Shown piece by piece: positions 22,277 to 34,010 of a stretch of DNA of 64,000 bases. The notes under the pieces were generated by a model. The model worked only from the letters and a program-made list of their open reading frames with translations, was not told where the DNA came from and made no database searches. This stretch comes from Ceratodon purpureus (Eukaryota; Streptophyta; Bryopsida; Pseudoditrichales; Ditrichaceae). Location: the NCBI GenBank assembly GCA_014871385.1, contig CM026429.1, positions 16,782,751 through 16,846,750 on the forward strand, written 5' to 3'. Numbering within the stretch: the stretch's first letter is position 1; each line of letters opens with the position of its first letter. Both the position numbers and the translations under genes were made by a program.

Positions 22277-25240
22277 TCATACACCAGCCTCTGAGCCCAG
22301 CCTCTCGCGTAGAATTTGCACTCCCATGTACCTGCGCACATCATTCCTCTTCTAGAATTCAGACGATTTTGGTACACATTTTAAACCCATGTTGAAAATA
22401 TCTCGGAAACCTTCATTAAATCAACTCATGGAAGTGTTCACCTGATCATTCTATCTAGGGACTCAAGGAATGCTACTCTTTGACCTGCTCGGTCCGTCTT
22501 CGCATCAAAGAGATCAATTTCATAGACTCAACAATTTAGGAATATCTTCTTAACGCTGATCATGATGGACTTGGCCAACTTGAAGATTCTTCTATTCATT
22601 AAGCTGATTCATATTCATGCTAAATCCGAACACAACATAATGACGAGAACAAAATGCACCATGCCATTGAAATTAGCACAGAATTAGCTCAACAACGTCT
22701 CACAGCAGAGAGGGCAACATACCTTCCCAACATCATCACAGTCGCTTGAGGATTCGTCCCCGGAGACTGTCCAAACGTCGACCCATCTATAACACGAAGC
22801 GCCTGCACGCCCATCACCCGGTAGTCCCGATCGACCACATCCCCGACAAGGCAACCGCCATGGTAGTGCCAAATGGTCGTCACACTGTCGAGACACCATT
22901 CCCGGATGTTGATAGAGTCTTGTGTAACATTACTGGAATCCCGGGGCGGCCAGGAGGCCAACACTGCTTCTCGAACCGGAGTCAAGAGTGGCGGAACGGA
23001 GTCATTGGTATACTGCAAGCTTGACAAGGCGGGAGCTTCCACTGCGTCCATGGCCAGGCGGATCCCCTGCTCACATGTATCCAGGTCCACCTCCTCCTGG
23101 AAGTAGTTGAAGCGGACGCGCGGGTTGTCGCCCGCGTCCAAGCTTGCCAGTCTGAGCAGCCCCCACGACTGCGGCCCCCAGATCTTCTGCAAGATGGTCC
23201 CGCCCCAGGTGGCCTGCGCTCGCAATGGCCCCGAGGGAGTTTCGAGTATTGCCGCGACGATCCGGGATTGCAAGACCTGCGCTGTAACAGGTCTGTCGTT
23301 GAGTTTGTTGTCGCCATATTCTGTTGGAGTGGTGAAGTTAATGGTATCTCCTTCGAGAACGCCCAGCAAGGCCTCCGTTTGTCCGCTTGAAACTTCGATA
23401 TAGCTGCCGAAGCTGGTGATGCCCACCACTTCTATCAGCGAGACTTCAACCGCCTCGTTGGTGAGCACCCACAGGGAGTTTGTAGGGTTGTCTGCCATGC
23501 GGGAGCCGACTGATGGGTTGTCAAGCACGATGGAGATGTTAAAGAAGTCCAGGTGGTCGGTGGGGCCAATGCCGCTCAGCATGAGCAGCTGCGGGCTGCC
23601 GAGAGCACCGGCCGACACGATCACCTCGCTCTGTGGGTTCTCGCTGAGCAAGGCCGTGTGGTTGTTACCCTCCAAGTCCGTGTACAACACTCCTATCGCC
23701 CTTGGCTGTGGCTGCTGGCCTGGAACGTCTGCAAAGATTAAGCACAACAGGACTCAGACCAATCTAATTCAGAACTTTGGAGATGGATTCTGAACCAGTT
23801 TTGAGCGGGCTATTATGTCTTGCTTACGTACCGGTGGGAGATTCGGCGAAGAGCAACTGCTGAACGGTTGCATAGAGGTAGACGTCGATGTTTTCAGGGT
23901 TGGCGTACGTGAGGAGGTCAGCTGCTGTGTGGCGGTGGCCATTGCTGTCGAAGAGAGATCCCCCTACTTTTGTGCCGATGACGTGCTCATATGTCTGCCC
24001 ATTGTAAGGTGTCACACCCGCTTCTAGCAATGCATCTCTTGCGGCACCCTTCCAAATAAGAGATACTTAGTCAAATGCTTAATGTTTGTGAGCTAGAACA
24101 CGCCATGGTATCCGCTAATTCATGCTCAACCACATTCATTTCAACCACATTCGCTTCAAGCTCACGTCATTTCTTAGGATCCCCTTAAATTCTGGTTCGT
24201 CATGAACTGGTTATAAATCATTGGAAAACAATCGATAGCCTTCATGCTAAATGAGGGTGTGGCTTACTTGAAATACCCCCACGGTTGGAAATTGGGCAAC
24301 TTCATCTGCAACCCAGGCAAATGATGCGTTTACCAATGCGACATCCCAACCTGCATTGGCAACAAACTGAGGATCTGCAAACGTGAAAAAACCTGCATTG
24401 ATGGCACTGCCCCCTCCAAGTACCCTCGCACGGTTGTTTGGTACTCCATCTTCAGACGTGAATTGCTGCGATGCCGAGGTGGGAGTGTTGGTCTGCAGAT
24501 TAGGGTAAAAGCCGACGAGGTTCTCCACGAGTGGATTGGAATATGGCGAACCTGCCGGAGATCAAAGTAATGCAATTTAAAACAAATTCCTAATTCTAGT
24601 TGCCTTCGTGATGATCAATACTCTAACCAATCTAATTGACATTTGCAGTAGAAGCACTCAATGATTCTCTATTAATCTGCTGGGTGACGACATGCCTGAA
24701 AATTTTGTGAGCCTGCATAATGATACATATCAAGTATATTAACATATGAACATACCTCCTCGTTCCAGGAGAAGGACTGTGAAGTTTTGTGAGAGAGTGG
24801 CTGCCAAAGGGCACCCTGCCGTCCCGCCTCCAATGATGATATAGTCGTAATCTAGGAGTAGGGGCGGAGCTTGGGTGGCATTGCGCACAAAGGGGTAGTT
24901 GGGATCTGTTTCATACACACAATGCCCATCAATTATAAACTTCTGCTTGGTGGTACTGCTCCGACAACTAGCTGTATGCACCAAATGCTCATGAACTGAA
25001 ATTGAAAACGTTATTCAATGTTCGGCGTTATCCAGCTCATCTAGATACAACTTCGCAGAATGATAATGATACCACTCCTTCTACCATTTAGTTCTGTGTA
25101 CTAGAGTAGTATATGTCATTTCATGGCCTATACATTGTCCAATATTACTGCTTACCCCCATAAATCCTCTGAGCATTGCTGCATAGACCAAACATGGCTT
25201 GCAACAGGCCTAAGACATACACAATTCTCCACTTTGCCAT
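22277..25240 (-). CDS. secreted FAD-dependent GMC oxidoreductase, HOTHEAD/mandelonitrile-lyase-like
   Basis: Six minus-strand exons join in phase: 25240-25156, 24995-24756, 24551-24268, 24048-23832, 23728-22723 and 22331-22277, giving 628 residues. Exon 1 encodes a signal peptide ([20 protein letters not shown]). Exon 2 has the FAD dinucleotide motif [10 protein letters not shown] (Gly84-86, Gly89) and LLLERGG. Exon 3 has GSPYSNPLV and [14 protein letters not shown], and exon 4 has [14 protein letters not shown]. Exon 5 has [21 protein letters not shown] and the active-site blocks WHYHGGC (His about 565) and [13 protein letters not shown] (Asn about 601). The 55-base last exon supplies [17 protein letters not shown]. 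The family includes HOTHEAD, active in cuticle fatty-acid oxidation, and mandelonitrile lyases; the substrate here cannot be told. The signal peptide implies an extracellular or secretory location. Confidence 0.92.
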
Positions 25241-27605
25241 AGCTCAATGAAGCTCACAAATGTCTCGACGAGCTTGAAAATTCCCTTTCCTGATATGCTG
25301 ATCACCTCATGTTCTCTTCTTGCGCAGTGCTCAATGTTCACTGACGATCAAGTACTAAGATCAACATCAGTAAGGTTTGAAATCTTCTCCAGTTTCTTTC
25401 AGAGGCTAGTCCTTGCAGCTTTCATGGTAAGGAGGCTCAAACACTCTCTAAGATGCAGGTCTAGAAACTTATAGACTGCCTCCAAATATAGCCCCCGAGG
25501 CAACTCCTAGATGCACATGACTGCGTGATACACAACGATGCCAGCAAGAATAGCTGCCTGCAAATGCATGAGTTGGAGGAAACAAACAGGAATAGTGCAT
25601 GGGGTGTCGTAATGCTCAAGGCACGGATCCTTTTGAAGGTCCTCGTTCAAGTTGTGACGCGCATCCTATCAAAGTAAACTATGTTAACGAAAGCGCAAAG
25701 CCGAATTGAAAGTAGCTAGGTGTTAAATCCTTCGAGAGAATGCTCATAAAGATACTAATACTTTCTCATGTGTACAATCAGTGTGCTCATCTATTCAAAG
25801 AGGATTGACACAGTTGGCAAATCAACCGATATGCAACACACAACAACTCCTCTGTTTTGCAACAACTACATCAGAATTGAGACAGTAAACCCTGTGTAGA
25901 TTCAAAGTACTGAACAAGTCATCAACCACTTACCCCCCTGAATCTTTCCCGCCGGGAACTGTCACTCTCACATCAGTGCACAGCAGGTATATTGGGCTTG
26001 AACTTGAATGACACTTATCCATCTGGATTCACTTCCAATAACTTCCAAGTACCCAATGGCATCTGAATTTGAAATATTTAGTCGAAGTACTTGTATTGCC
26101 GATGATTTGTCACTATCTCTTGAATATGGTTCTGCTTCGAATTCCACGGAGGTCGAGGGGTTTGTCATTTTCTTCACGGTAAACAATACCCGAGTTTATC
26201 GACCGATGGAGTTTAGGAAGACGACACATCAAGCATGACCTGCGTAAGTGCATAGGCCTTAGACTAAGTAGATATTTCTCTGTTAATTGTGAAAAGATCA
26301 AACTCTTGAATTGTCCGAATTTATGTAGATTGTACTTAACGTATGAGCTGTAGTGTGAAGCTAACTATGCTGGAAAGCATAAGCTCCTTCAGATGCAGAC
26401 TTAGAGAACTCTGACCTAAGAATTCACGTGAATGTGTTTAATTTCTGACAGTCCAGATCTTATTTATTGCCGAACTGAGTGGATAGAAATGGTCTCGTAC
26501 TGAAATTGACACAGTTGATCAGACTATTGCAGGTGTGGGCTAAACGCAGTCTGCTCAATGTAAGAACGCAAAGCATCCCCATCACTTCCAATTGCAGCTC
26601 TACACACATCTGTCGACATGAATTTGGTATTAGGTACAACAACTTGAAGAAGGCATACATTTACTTTCTGGATAGAAATAATCAGGTACTAGGCCAAACA
26701 CTAAACATGTGAAACAGTAATTTTTAATCAGCATCTTTCCCCATCACAGAAATTAATGACTGATGTGCATGTGTGCATGTGATGCTCAATATTGAACCTA
26801 ATTTCTGTCAGGGGCTGTCCGGTGGTTGTATCCACTTCTTTCTTCACACCAAGACTTGAAATCGATTTTGTTCAGGATATTGACACTTTACATAAAGAAA
26901 ATGAAACTGTGAAACTTTAGTCATGAGTAACTCTGTCGGAATTAGCACACTGACTATCTAGCACACGTTGCTGTAAAAGATTATGAAATCAAAATTCCTG
27001 CATGTGGAGAGTGAACAAAACTTAGCACATGAATCAGAACCTCACTCACCTGCTTCCAAACCTTTGCAAAATTGGTTTTCCATCAAGAACGAGGGCGGTG
27101 CTTACTAAACGGTGCTAATTACAAGTTCATCATATTGTTATGAATTTGGGCACCAACCACAGATCGATCTCCAACCAACAACATCCTGTCGTCACCACAC
27201 TTGAGGTACAGGCGAAGGGCAAGCTCATGCTATTTCTTTGGCTGCTGCCTACCGGCAGCAGATCGCTTGTCCACTTCAACATGCAACTTTTGTCAACGAG
27301 TAGGAATCAGTTTTAATGTCTACGAATTCTAGACCATCCCAAATAAATTCCTGAAGCACTTCAATGTCAATGACACGGTGGAATGGTCACATGCATGAAT
27401 TGGTGGCACTGTGCAAGGAAGCATGATACATATTGGTATGAATATATGCCACTTTCACTAATGCTTTTGCTATCAAAGTATTAGTTGCAAATGTGTCGCT
27501 TTTATTCCTATTTTGAGCCGTAGGAGGTTTTTGTAAGACAAGTTCATCACAACAGACAAGGAAAAGTGACACTTTTTTTGGATGTTTACTCAGTCAAAGG
27601 GACAC
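25241..27605. other. upstream region of the GMC gene; no gene supported
   Basis: This should contain the minus-strand promoter and leader of the GMC oxidoreductase. A minus-strand exon-like frame near 25670-25510 has an AG acceptor and a hydrophobic end (QAAILAGIVVYHAVMCI). Another frame lies at 26186-25968. Neither connects to a recognisable protein. Short frames near 27180-27260 are likewise unassigned. Confidence 0.3.
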
Positions 27606-27895
27606 ATGTAGCAGAGGTGACCTCCAGCCAGGGCCTTGGGGAAGGGAAGGGTCGGGGCAGGGGGACCCGGCGCCCACTGGATGGGCAGTCCCCCTCATCC
27701 GACTTGCCCCCTTTCCCTCCTTCCACTGGACAGATGCAAAATCCAGTGGACAGACGGCGCCGTCCTTGGACAGATGGGGGGCCACAATTTCAGACTTAAA
27801 TTGGTTAAATTTTCAAACTTAAATGAGTTTATTTTCAAATTCATTCACACTCAATTTTTTTTTAGTGGAGAACTCCTTGACAAAATTAAAATCAT

Positions 27896-28065
27896 TTGAG
27901 AGTGATAAAATAAACTGAAATTGAAATTGAAATTACATTGATGTGAGAATAAATTTGAAGTTGAGAGTGAGAAAACAAATTGAAATTGAAATTGAAATTA
28001 CATTGATATAAGAATAAATTTGAATTGGAGAGTGATAAAATAAATTTTAAATTGTAATTACACCA
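27896..28065. repeat. tandem repeat, about 65-base unit, 2.6 copies
   Basis: Each unit starts TTGAGAGTGAxAAAA and runs through TGAAATTGAAATTGAAATTACATTGAT to AGAATAAATTTGAA. The third copy is diverged and truncated. Confidence 0.7.
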
Positions 28066-29475
28066 AAGTCAAAAACGATTTGACTTTGAAAATGGAAAAA
28101 GAGTTCTAAATTAAAATATCAAATTGAAGTGTAAAGTATTTTGGCTTTAAAACGAGGAAATGATTTGAGTTTCAAAATGTGTTAAAGTGGCAAACTATTT
28201 GAATTTCAAAATGATAGAATATATTTAAAATGATTGAATATATTGGAAATAAATGCAGAAGGAATTGGAATGTGATTTGAATTTGGGCGTAATTTAGAAT
28301 TTGAAGGATGATTATATCTTCCGGAATAAAAAAATAAAATTAAGTATCTTATGATTTCAAGAAAGGGTAAGAAATTTAAAAATAATACATTACACTAAAT
28401 TGATAACTAATTTCGAATTCAAAACAATTAAAAAAATTGGATTCTAATCGAATATTTTGAAAAAAATTATAATCAAATTTAAAGAAAATGCGTTTATTAA
28501 ATCTTCATTTACTAATTTAATTTTCATGTGTTTATTCAAATATTGCATTACTAATAAACAATGCCAAGTACATGGAGTAAATTTATAAATATTGATGATG
28601 CAACATTATGGATTGTAAAAATTCATATTTAAATACTTATTGAGTTAATCTTTATACATATTATGGTTTATATTAATTCTTCCAAATTTTGTAAGAAGAA
28701 TTTGTATTCTGCACATAATGTGGTGAAAAGTACTGTACAAGATTCTACGAAATATATAGAAAATTGTATAAGTTCAAAAAATCAAAAAATCACTAAAACA
28801 ATGAAAAATTGAATATTTCAAATATGCTACATCTTTTTATTTGCATGGTTTTGGTAAATATTAATATTATTATGGGAAAGAATATAGATGAAATAAAAGT
28901 AAACATTACCTCAAATATAGCATGTATATTAAAAACCATGGTAGAATAGATTACTATGAATTACAAAATAAAAACTATATTAATTAGAGCATGTATCCAG
29001 AATATACAGGACACATATTAAAAATCACATGATCACACATTGAGGTATGAGCTAAAATAGTAAACATACTAAAATAGTAGATATACAAAATATACTTAAT
29101 ATAGTAAACATACTAAATATAGCCAATGTGGTATATATAACAATGTGGAATATACTAAAAATAATGAATATAATAAATATACTAAAATGCCAAATATAAT
29201 ATATATATACTAAATCTAATAACCATGGTAAATATAATATACTAAAAATATACTAAAGACATCAAATATAATAGATATAATAAATAAAATTATAATAATA
29301 CTGTATACTATAAAAACATACTAAATATGAATAATGTCTATAATATTAAATACTACATCAAGCTGCACCATCAATCTCCTGATTGTATTGCAATATATGC
29401 TCTACTAAAACGTAGAATGCCCTGCCTAGAGATTGAACATACTTCCGCCGCCAAATGAACTATGCAAAATAACCA

Positions 29476-30267
29476 TCCTAATGATCCTTCACCGTACCGT
29501 ACCTAGGCAAAGATCTCTTCACCGCACTCCAAGTCCCCTCAATGGTGTTCGTCTGAACACCGGTCTCTAGATCTCTGAAATGCAAAGTATGATTCACCAA
29601 CTGATAAAAATATCCAAGGCGTGAAAGGTGCTCCGTATTATACGTCTTCCTACAATCACTCAAAATAGTGGTTCTGGGCTTGATATACTTGACAATAATC
29701 TCTTCTAAAGTCAAGGCCATCCGGTTTGCTACACAAATCAAAAAACCTTCTTCGAACTACGCTCAACACCACCAAATACCCATTGCCCTTCTACCCTACG
29801 GCCTCGTTTACCAAATTTACTCTCATCTATCTCAACAAACTTTCCAACACCGCCAATTCTCTCCACATCCTCATTACTCACGGCGAGAAAACAAATCTCT
29901 CGGCAATAATTGTACCAGTCAACGGAAGTGTGGTTATCCGAAACACCTGCATGAAGCCTTGCGTTGAGCTACATCTCTTTGTTACTCCAACAGTACATCA
30001 ACGCCAGCGCCTGCTTCAAAGTTAACTTGGACTTCAAAAACCATGTTCCATGACGCGCGATAAAACTCGCCGACATCGCCGATGTGAACATCTCCATTGG
30101 AATCCGTCAAGGCGCCACCGCTCACGCACACGCCCCATAGCTCTCCCACAATGAATACAATCCCGGGCATTTGGAATTAATCCAAGGTCACCCGCAAAGG
30201 CTACACAAGCCTCCAAGGTGGAAGTGCGCGATGCAAATTCATGCATGGAGAAAGGTTGGACATCCAT
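29476..30267 (-). pseudogene. broken Merlin/IS1016-family DDE transposase
   Basis: Reading the minus strand across frames gives an N-terminal zinc ribbon (CIHCGRAMG, then WRCSHRRCRR), then KSKLTLKQALALMYCW. The DDE core follows: FVEIDESKFGKRGRR and EGQWVFGGVER (first Asp), TTILSDCRKTYN (second Asp), then VNHTLHFRD and TNTIEGTWSAVKR (catalytic Glu). This is the ISXO2/IS1595-like arrangement that Merlin transposons share with bacterial IS1016. Lesions seen are a frameshift near 30040, a TAG near 29970, a TGA/frameshift near 29735 and an early end near 29480. With so few lesions the copy is probably not very old. From memory, Merlin was first described from animals, so its presence in a plant-like genome is notable. 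Confidence 0.82.
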
Positions 30268-30507
30268 TGCTCAAGTGAATTTTTTTTACTAAACTTTAAA
30301 AAAATGTGAAGTAAATAAAATAATTCAACTTAGAGTGAGAGGGAGTTTTAGTAAAAATGTGTTACGCAAATAAAATTTGAACATACTCATTGCGATGCTA
30401 AGAATATGGGTTTTGGCCATTTGGAGTTGAAGAGGTTTTTAAATATTGCTCCCAGTTGAACAGTCGAACAGTCGATGAGAGGGAAGGGAAGGGAAGAGTT
30501 CGATGCC

Positions 30508-30620
30508 GAAGGGAAGGAATGAGGATCGGGTCAGGAAGGATGGGGCGAAGGGAAGGGATGAGGGATCGGGTCAAGAAAGATAGGACGAAGGGAAGGGATG
30601 AGGGACCGGATCTGGAAAAA
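30508..30620. repeat. G/A-rich minisatellite, 39-40-base unit, about 2.8 copies
   Basis: Units begin GAAGGGAAGGGATGAGG at 30508, 30547 and 30587 and continue GATCGGGTCAxGAAxGAT. Copies differ by a few bases. It lies inside the right flank of the Merlin-like element. Confidence 0.75.
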
Positions 30621-31015
30621 GAACTGCCCGTTCCCAAGGCGGGGTTCCCCTGCCCGGACCCGGGGAAAGGAAAGGGTGGCCATGAAAGGGAGGGGTCACC
30701 CGGTGCTACATTCTACGACCCATCTACTTCGAGTGAAAATTCAATTTAATGGAATTCATGTCAATGTCATTCTTTCAGAGCCACAATAACATTATTTGTT
30801 TGTGGCCATATTGCCTACTCTCCTGACTACTTCAATCTCTAATCATATCCGAGTTCTACTAATCCAAGTCCATTCTCTACTGAAATCTTATTGTAGCATT
30901 ACTAGAAGCAAAATTCTTTGTGAATAGGTTTTTAAGCATTTGTAGTGGATATTCTCATGAAATTGCTAAAGCAAATATTTACTGAGTGATTAAAACGTTT
31001 GTGGGTAGAGCAAAA

Positions 31016-32860
31016 AAGTAAAAAGACTATGGAAAAAATGGTTGCTTTTTTTAACAAGGCATGTAATGAAGCTATTTTGTCCTTGTTCAAACCTGCATAT
31101 TTTTTAGGTAAAGAAACTATTAGCTACTGTAAGTTCCCTACATTGTGTGATTTATTAGTGTCACTGTGAATGCAAATATTATTACTAAATTTTACCATCA
31201 TGACAAAGCTTGTGCTGAAATGTTGTTTTGTATATCTAAAGCCTTGCAGAAAAGGATCTTAGATAGAGTTAGAAATTCAAAATTTTATGGGACTATGATA
31301 GATGAATCTACTGATGTGAGTGTCACATGACACATTGTTGTTTTTGCATCTTTTGTTGAGGAGGGACTCCTATTGTAGTTTTCTTAGGTCTGATTCAAAT
31401 TGAGGATGGTAAAAAGGATTCTAAACAGATTTTTGAGGCATTGTTGGTTGCTTTGAAAAAGTGGAATTTGAATTTGGATAATTTTGTTGGTTTTGGGAGT
31501 GATGGTGCTTCAACCATGTTAGATAAAAATATAGGTGTTTCAGCAAAATTTAAAAAATAAAAATAAATCCCTTTTTTATTGATGTATATTGTGTTGCACA
31601 TAGAACTAACCCAGCAACTTTGTAAGCTGCAAGCACTAAACCTTGTGATGTCATGTCCAATAGAGTAGATGATTTTATGTATTCTTTGGCTGCACATTTT
31701 AAGAAGTCCAACAAGAGAAAGTCGTGTTTGGAAATGCTTTAGGAGGAGTTGTTTGATTCAAAGAAGATATTAAAACGTTTTATTAAAATCCGGAGGTTGT
31801 CTAAGTGGCAAGTTGTAACCAACCTTTGTGATAGTTTAGAGAGTGTTTTGATATATTTTAGAGATACTCCTAGGAAAAAAATAAAATGAAAGAGAGTTTG
31901 TTGAATTGTATGAGAAATTAAGAGACTGCAAAATGCTATATGTGTTGCACTTTCTTACTAATATTCTTCATTGTCTATCAATGTTGTTAAAACTCTTTCA
32001 GACCAAGTTTGTGGATATTACTTATATTGGCTCAGTAATTAGAACTGAGATAACTCAATTAAAGATCTTGTTTTTGAATGAAACACTAATTTGAATGTTG
32101 TTACATTTAATGAAGATACTGATTTTCATGTTTTACCAGATTTTGGACCCTTTGTTGGATACATGAGCCGTTTTGCTACTCAAATTATGAAATCTAAATT
32201 TTTAGTATGGATATGAGTAGAGACCAGTAAGGTAAGGATTAGAGGCTTTGCTTTTCCAAAAGCAATTTAGTGAAACTGTCATACATGCTCTATAATCTAG
32301 ACTTGAAGACAATGTTCTTGTTATTTGTTTTAAAATCTTAAATTCTATTAACATGCCATTAAAGCAAATTGCTTTGAGTCAATGGGGTTGTGCAAAAGTT
32401 GAAACACTATGCGCACAATAAAGTGTTGAAAGGAAAATTAGAGGTAAAGATTTGCCTCCTTTGGTGAAAACACAAATAGTAAGAGAGGAATACTTTTCTT
32501 TTAAAATTTTGTCCGCAACAGAATGGAGTGATAAAGAATTTGAGGATTTATGGAGCATGATCAGTTGGAATCTTACTTTGTAATTAAAATACAAAAATTT
32601 ACTGGTTGTGTCTGAAATTGAAAGAGTTCGGTGCATTAGTACTGTTACATATGAAAGGGTCTTTTCAATTTAGAACATCATCAAAAGTAAGTTTAGAAAT
32701 GAATTAGGGACTAAAAATCTTGATAATTTACTTCGAATTACATTAGAGGGCCTATAAAAGGCTCTGAAGCCATTTTAATTGAAGCAATGGCTTTGTGGAA
32801 AAATTTGACAAAATTTAGATATTTGTTTTCAAATCCTCAACTTTATTTGAGTGAGTAAAA
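31016..32860 (+). pseudogene. degraded hAT-superfamily transposase
   Basis: Plus-strand fragments in shifting frames follow the hAT order. FYGTMIDESTDVSVT holds the first catalytic Asp (31282-31330). VVFLGLIQIEDGKKDSKQIF is followed by FVGFGSDGAST with the second Asp (about 31485). HFKKSNKRKSCLEML and RRLSKWQVVTNLCDSLESV come next. The C-terminal dimerisation region has VTYERVFSI, KFRNELGTKNLDNLLRI and ALWKNLTKF (32640-32820). In-frame stops and shifts are frequent, so no functional protein remains. The block order resembles ZNF862/KIAA1586-like hAT proteins. Terminal inverted repeats were not identified. Confidence 0.8.
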
Positions 32861-33289
32861 TCACATGGAGGAATTGCAATATTTTTAAGAAATTTTATTT
32901 TATTTTTTAACTTTTTAGATTTTTTTATTTTTATTTTTATTTAAAAATTTGCTTCTCTGATTTACAGCCTTGCCTTTCTATTCTTTAGATTAGCAGCCTT
33001 TTTTGAATGCAAGGCTCTTAACTTAAAAAAATTTGGTCTTTGGATTTTAAATAGGCTCAATCTTTGGCCTTCAAATGGTGAAGGGCATTGCCAGATTCAA
33101 ATCCTGTCAAAGACAATGTATATTTATACTACCGTATTTAAATTGTGGTTTTAAATGTTAGAGCTTTTAGCTTTTACATTTTTTTTATTTTTAAATGTGA
33201 ACTGATTTAGATAAAGTTTCTACGAATTACATCCGATTTGAAAATTAAAGTTTAGAAAAAACAATTGATTAAGAAACATGAATTTCATA

Positions 33290-34010
33290 AAATGGCCACT
33301 TGATAAGAGACTTGGAAGGCTCCATCCGGACAACATTATGGTTGTTTGGTCTCTCCAAAAGACAGCTCAAATCTGAAAGAATAGTTGGATGTTTCTCCTT
33401 GATCCATGCAACAATTTCCTTTGATTTGTGTACACTCCAGCAGTCCAATAATCAAATGTATAATCGTTGTGCATGTTTAATTGGTCTATAATTTGTTCCT
33501 TGTACGATTGTCATATTGTTTTTACAAATTCTTGGCAAGTAAACATGTTATTTCAATGGTTTTTGAAACATATAAGTTGCCATCTAGTCCCTTTGCATTA
33601 CATGCGTCCTGTATTTTGAGGAAGAAAACTTTTGTCCATTAGACCAGTAAAGACGACTTGAAAAGGTAAGATGTTACCGTTTGCTAAAGGAGATTCTAAG
33701 AATATAACTTGTCTCTTATCCTCCATTCCATGTACAAGTACATGCTTTGACCATCTTTTTGTCCAAGTTCGAGCTCAACTTGTAGGAACAAGATGAATGC
33801 CGGTCTGGTCTGTATCGGCAAACATTTCTAGAAGATAGAATACGCCTTCACAAGAATTGCCGCCCTTTGTGCAATTCGGAGTCCTTGTTCTACCCAATTG
33901 CTTGATAATTTCCGAGTTGCTCCTGTCACTGCCCTATAAGTCCAATCCACTTGCTTCAAACAATTTGCCAGAACATGCTAGTGAAGCCCTAAATCCGCTT
34001 GGATTTTGTT
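33290..34010 (-). pseudogene. remnant of a DDE_1-type (pogo/jerky-like) endonuclease
   Basis: Minus-strand fragments include RAVTGATRKLSSNW (about 33,930), then ADTDQTGIHLVPT with the likely first catalytic Asp (about 33,800), then SKHVLVHGMEDKRQ and LPFQVVFTGLMD. LLDCWSVHKSKEIVAWIKEK holds the likely second Asp (about 33,400). These match the DDE superfamily endonuclease pattern N/TDQTGVHLVP and D-x-W-S-V-H-x-S-K-E known from plant and fungal elements. Stops and frameshifts interrupt it, and no termini were found. Confidence 0.65.

Larger units (their letters stand above)
27606..30711. mobile_element. Merlin-type DNA transposon, ends tentative
   Basis: The transposase relic at 30267-29476 lies between two GC-rich flanks that look like degenerate inverted repeats. 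The left reads ATGTAGCA..GGTGACC..GGCAGGGG..GGGCAGT from 27606. The reverse complement of the right end (from 30711) has the same blocks in the same order. Between them are AT-rich tandem repeats (27.9-28.1 kb) and simple TA-rich sequence (29.0-29.35 kb). No clean 8-9 base target duplication was found, so the ends are uncertain. Confidence 0.4.

Noticed and set aside
22746-23793. several plus- and minus-strand frames within 22.7-23.8 kb
   Set aside because: All overlap exon 5 of the GMC oxidoreductase and lack family motifs.
25510-26186. minus-strand exon-like frames upstream of the GMC gene
   Set aside because: They could not be joined in phase into a recognisable protein. They may be leader exons or chance.
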